Assembly: GCA_018266335.1 (NCBI GenBank)
Contig: JAFEAR010000134.1
Span: 1-5,547, forward strand
Direction: 5' to 3'
Length of the DNA stretch: 5,547 nucleotides
Source: Bdellovibrionales bacterium
Lineage (GTDB): Bacteria; Bdellovibrionota; UBA2428
The translations under genes and the position numbers were made by a program. This document shows, piece after piece, positions 4,839 through 5,547 of this stretch. Each line of letters begins with the position of its first letter. Position 1 is the stretch's first letter. The notes under the pieces were generated by a model. It ran no database searches and was not told the origin of the DNA. It was given only the letters and a program-made list of their open reading frames with translations.

Positions 4839-4974
4839 CTGTCATGGCCCGCCAAGTGCGGGCCACCCAGGTGACGTCTTCACGAATGTCGAAAGAAAGA
4901 GCGCCATCGCCTTCTTCGGTATCCGGCTTCGCAGGATTCCAACTGGGTGGCCCGCACTTGGCGGGCCATGACAG
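4839..4974. repeat. MITE-like element with 32-bp perfect inverted repeats
   Basis: The arms 4839-4870 and 4943-4974 are exact reverse complements over 32 bp, around a 72-nt spacer. Each arm contains its own hairpin, GGCCCGC-CAAGT-GCGGGCC, so the unit resembles paired REP-like palindromes. Similar sequences, read as ARQVRATQ or VARTWRAMT when translated, occur in alphaproteobacterial intergenic regions as far as I recall. The minus strand frames running through it are repeat translations, not genes. No target duplication is evident. Confidence 0.88.
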
Positions 4975-5028
4975 GTGTTGTTTTGGAGAAATTGGAGAAC
5001 GCAAATGCGCAAGCTCTAACGCCGCCCT

Positions 5029-5043
5029 CGCCCTGACCGGGCG
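5029..5043. repeat. Short palindrome CGCCC-TGACC-GGGCG
   Basis: This 5-bp-arm hairpin core sits in a stretch (about 5020-5060, with GCGACAGGGAGAG after it) that looks like a worn intergenic repeat common in alphaproteobacteria. The family assignment is from memory only. Confidence 0.4.
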
Positions 5044-5220
5044 TGGCGACAGGGAGAGATTCTTCTGGAGAAGCCGAGATCGCGCGCAAGCGGGTCCATG
5101 ACGCCGAACCGGGAGACAGTCCCTCACAATCGCCCCGTTCAAGGTCGCGCCCTCATAAGCGATCAAAGGAACCGCGTGGCGTCAAAGGTTGAGGGATTCT
5201 TCCATTCAAATGCAAAGCAC

Positions 5221-5237
5221 GGGGGGCGGTACCCCCC
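5221..5237. repeat. G6/C6 hairpin
   Basis: GGGGGG (5221-5226) and CCCCCC (5232-5237) enclose CGGTA. The following ACGTTTCG is a poor T-tract, so it is at best a weak terminator. No other function is visible. Confidence 0.45.
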
Positions 5238-5342
5238 ACGTTTCGCAATTCAACTACCAGCGCTCGAAACCGCGAATACTCAACCACCACATCTAGTGAA
5301 CCGCGCAAATCGGAATCGAAAAAATCGACATTCAATTCCGGC

Positions 5343-5374
5343 AAACAAAAGCGGCGGGGCATGGCTGCCCCGCC
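5343..5374 (-). terminator. Intrinsic terminator of the TonB-dependent receptor gene
   Basis: On the minus strand GGCGGGGCA-GCCA-TGCCCCGCC forms a perfect 9-bp GC-rich stem with a 4-nt loop, followed after two bases by TTTTGTTT. It lies 21 nt after the receptor stop codon, where its terminator should be. Confidence 0.85.
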
Positions 5375-5395
5375 ACCTGCTTCTATCCCGTGCGA

Positions 5396-5547
5396 TCAGA
5401 TCGACTTCGAAAGTCCGAAGAACAATCCCCGCCGCGCGCCCCATTGCGGTGCGCCGACGCCGATGCCCGATCCGTCACGGATCAGATATTTGCTGTCGAG
5501 CGCATTGATGAGATCGACGCGCGCGGTGAGATCGCCCGCATCGCCCA
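5396..5547 (-). CDS. TonB-dependent receptor, C-terminal fragment (cut by window edge)
   Basis: Only the last 49 codons are present; the rest lies beyond the window. The fragment includes LTARVDLINALDSKYLIRD, then GSGIGVGAPQWGARRGLFFGLSKSI. The pattern of a conserved N(A/L)LD-KY strand, then GxGxGVGAPQ-G-RRG and a final amphipathic strand is typical of the last beta strands of TonB-dependent outer-membrane receptors, which import siderophores, cobalamin or plant-derived sugars using the proton motive force via TonB-ExbB-ExbD. The substrate cannot be told from this part. The last residue is Ile rather than the usual Phe or Trp of outer-membrane barrels. A strong intrinsic terminator follows at 5343-5374, so nothing is cotranscribed downstream. 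Confidence 0.85.
   Translation of the reverse strand, partial: GDAGDLTARVDLINALDSKYLIRDGSGIGVGAPQWGARRGLFFGLSKSI

Larger units (their letters stand above)
4975..5340. other. Intergenic stretch with palindromes, no gene seen
   Basis: I find no frame here with both a ribosome binding site and protein-like composition. The frames at 5098-5508 (+) and 5153-5362 (-) run across the receptor terminator or the receptor gene and read like non-coding translation. The stretch does contain short palindromes at 5029-5043 and 5221-5237. It is also the downstream side of the receptor gene, whose transcript should stop at 5343-5374. Confidence 0.6.

Noticed and set aside
4708..5166. 152-aa minus strand frame
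   Set aside because: It is mostly translation of the 32-bp inverted repeat and flanking intergenic DNA.
5153..5362. 69-aa minus strand frame
   Set aside because: Its start lies inside the receptor terminator hairpin and no RBS is visible.
5098..5508. 136-aa + strand frame
   Set aside because: It runs through the receptor terminator and antisense to the receptor coding region, and its composition is not protein-like.
1..5547. CRISPR array, tRNA or rRNA genes
   Set aside because: No regularly spaced direct repeats, tRNA cloverleaf or rRNA-like sequence was seen; the repeats present are inverted and dispersed.

Overview
The window looks like a piece of an alphaproteobacterial chromosome. The clues are high GC, the sequence style of TsaD and exonuclease III, a TonB-dependent receptor C-terminus, and several intergenic palindromic repeats of the kind scattered through alphaproteobacterial genomes. 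I cannot name the genus from the sequence alone.

Layout. (i) 1-213: two adjacent, related palindromes (stems of about 24-26 bp) in front of tsaD. (ii) 214-1338, +: tsaD, the catalytic subunit of tRNA t6A37 synthesis; its last codons run through a third palindromic repeat. (iii) 1355-1480, -: a 41-aa single-pass membrane microprotein with a strong ribosome binding site, convergent with tsaD. (iv) 1560-1744: an AT-rich promoter region between that small gene and xth. (v) 1745-2539, +: xth, an exonuclease III type AP endonuclease. (vi) 2679-4724: a complete IS1595-family (ISXO2-like) transposon, 2046 bp, with 25-bp terminal inverted repeats (23/25 identical) and a perfect 8-bp target duplication, GCAACGGT. 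(vii) 4733-5395: no convincing gene; it holds a terminator-like hairpin, a 136-bp element with 32-bp perfect inverted repeats, and smaller palindromes. (viii) 5396-5547, -: the last 49 codons of a TonB-dependent receptor, followed by a good intrinsic terminator.

The transposon is the most interesting part. Its transposase (308 aa, -) is transcribed from a promoter whose -35 box lies in the right terminal repeat. Left of the transposase it carries cargo: a 226-aa protein with an RNDIVH motif resembling the RX4-6H signature of HEPN proteins, and two short + strand reading frames (56 and 52 aa) that overlap the two ends of the HEPN-like gene. The 56-aa frame has a strong RBS and a structured leader. 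None of the cargo is recognisable as an ordinary transposition function.

Removing the transposon and one target copy rebuilds a TTGACA-N17-TACAAA promoter, with a GAAA-loop hairpin and T-run about 35 bp after the -10. The element therefore appears to have inserted into the spacer of a promoter for a very short transcript, leaving a hybrid promoter (chromosomal -35, transposon -10) that reads into the cargo. The rest is ordinary housekeeping content: tRNA modification, DNA repair and outer-membrane uptake.
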